From Candidatus Binatia bacterium (GTDB lineage: Bacteria > Desulfobacterota_B > Binatia > UBA9968): a stretch of DNA of 5,879 nucleotides. Positions 5,123 to 5,879 of the stretch are shown in pieces; the stretch's first letter is position 1, and each line of letters begins with the position of its first letter. The translations under genes and the position numbers were made by a program. A model generated the notes under the pieces. It saw nothing but the letters and a program-made list of their open reading frames with translations, had not been told where the DNA came from and made no database searches. The DNA lies in assembly GCA_025922795.1 (NCBI GenBank), contig JAICHC010000204.1, forward strand, positions 1-5,879. Direction: 5' to 3'.

Positions 5123-5716
5123 CTTTTCGATCAGTCCGCGCTGCCAAAGATACTCTGGCTCACCGGTTTGTTTCGCGATCCAGCGCGACAACACGAAAAA
5201 CAAATCGCTCAAACGATTGACGTATTTAATCACGTCAGAATTGATTTCTTCCCCGCGCGATAGCCGCAAGACATCGCGCTCCGCGCGGCGGCAAACCGTC
5301 CGGCACTGATGTAAGTACGCGCCGACCCTCCCTCCGCCGGGCAGAATAAAGGATTTCAACGGTTCGAGATCTTTCTGGCACTTGTCCATCAACTTTTCGA
5401 GCCGAGCGATCTCGCCGCTGCCGACACGGTACATGCCCTGCTGGAAAAACTCCGGCGGCGTCGACAATTCGCTGCCGAGATCGAAAAGCTCGTCTTGAAT
5501 CTGGCAGAGCACCTCGTCCAGGAAGCGGTGCGCCTCGCCGGCATCGAGACTCTCTTCATTGAACACTCGGGCCAGCCCGACGATGGAGTTGAGCTCATCG
5601 ATGGTGCCGTACGCCTCAATGCGCAACGAATCCTTGGGCACGCGATGGCCGCCGACCAGAGCCGTCTCGCCCCGGTCCCCGGTGCGCGTGTAAACTTTAT
5701 TGATGCGAACCGCCAT
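5105..5716 (-). CDS. Cob(I)alamin adenosyltransferase, PduO/MMAB type
   Basis: This enzyme transfers the adenosyl group of ATP to cob(I)alamin, making adenosylcobalamin for enzymes such as methylmalonyl-CoA mutase; known members are cytoplasmic trimers. It has 203 residues. The N-terminal ATP-binding motif YTRTGDRGETALVGGHRV spans 9-26, followed by IEAYGTIDELNSIVGLAR (33-50), where the family has its conserved D-E-L-N. The later motifs CRRAERD (142-148) and VNRLSDLFFVLSRW (166-179) form the rest of the ATP and corrin site; the residues expected there (R143/R147, N167, D171) are present. I chose the ATG at 5716, just before AVRINKVYTRTGD; an in-frame TTG at 5731 would add five residues, and neither has a clear ribosome site. 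The chain ends GKSKK from the 23-base repeat, past the point where the conserved domain ends. No cobalamin riboswitch is seen in the 100 bases upstream. Confidence 0.95.
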   Translation of the reverse strand: MAVRINKVYTRTGDRGETALVGGHRVPKDSLRIEAYGTIDELNSIVGLARVFNEESLDAGEAHRFLDEVLCQIQDELFDLGSELSTPPEFFQQGMYRVGSGEIARLEKLMDKCQKDLEPLKSFILPGGGRVGAYLHQCRTVCRRAERDVLRLSRGEEINSDVIKYVNRLSDLFFVLSRWIAKQTGEPEYLWQRGLIEKGKSKK

Positions 5717-5818
5717 GGTTTTAAAACGCAAGAGGTCCAGAATGCAAGATTTATAAACCGGAGGCTACTGTTTAATTATTCTAACTCTGTCTCCTGACTT
5801 TCGATCCTCAAGTCCAAC

Positions 5819-5879
5819 TCAGCTGGATGATTTTTGCGACCGGCTGCGCCATAGCAAATAGGCCGGGATACCCAAGCAA
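5819..5879 (-). CDS. C-terminal end of an unidentified protein, perhaps an amino acid permease
   Basis: On the minus strand the frame from 5878 reads CLGIPAYLLWRSRSQKSSS and stops at 5821-5819. The pattern of a hydrophobic end with GIP-Y--WR and then a basic/serine tail is like the end of APC-type amino acid permeases, but 19 residues are too few for an identification. Another frame (LLGYPGLFAMAQPVAKIIQLSWT, stop near 5810) is also open to the edge, so the reading frame itself is uncertain. Confidence 0.35.
   Translation of the reverse strand, partial: CLGIPAYLLWRSRSQKSSS

Noticed and set aside
5732..5818. Cobalamin riboswitch upstream of the adenosyltransferase gene
   Set aside because: The spacer is under 100 bases and I find no B12-box-like sequence or long paired structure in it.

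Overview
The window holds two gene blocks that face each other and meet at a strong terminator. The plus-strand block (1-2837) is the end of a taurine/nitrate/sulfonate-type (TauT/NitT/Ssu-like) ABC importer: the C-terminal 140 residues of a permease, then two closely related periplasmic substrate-binding proteins in tandem. The minus-strand block (5716 down to 2964) is a run of four housekeeping or accessory genes: a PduO-type cobalamin adenosyltransferase, the enoyl-ACP reductase fabI, a single-domain rhodanese and a short MBL-fold hydrolase of the ETHE1/YcbL type. A further minus-strand gene enters at the right edge (last 19 codons only).

The genes suggest a free-living Gram-negative bacterium: Sec-exported periplasmic binding proteins, FabI-type fatty acid synthesis, AGGAG/GGAGG ribosome sites and moderately GC-rich coding DNA. 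Duplicated NMT1/SsuA-like binding proteins, together with A-rich and TGGAG-type intergenic repeats, remind me of uncultured soil lineages near the old Deltaproteobacteria, Tectomicrobia or Rokubacteria. This is an impression, not something the sequence proves.

Layout: permease tail (1-425), binding protein 1 (439-1500), 275-base spacer with hairpins and a trace of a second permease end (1501-1775), binding protein 2 (1776-2837), rho-independent terminator (2871-2909), MBL hydrolase (2964-3629, minus), repeat-bearing spacer, rhodanese (3724-4167, minus), inverted-repeat spacer, fabI (4265-5035, minus), T-rich spacer, adenosyltransferase (5105-5716, minus), right-edge spacer and partial gene.

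The importer genes should act together: the binding proteins capture a small, probably anionic or aromatic, solute and deliver it to the permease; the ATPase lies outside the window. The MBL hydrolase and rhodanese form a pairing common in persulfide/sulfane-sulfur handling, so the two blocks may both touch sulfur metabolism, but this is inference. I saw no phage, transposase, CRISPR, tRNA or rRNA. The most noteworthy signals are the mosaic tandem duplication of the binding-protein gene and a 23-base repeat that supplies the same last five residues and stop codon to two unrelated genes. Neither amounts to a new biological system.
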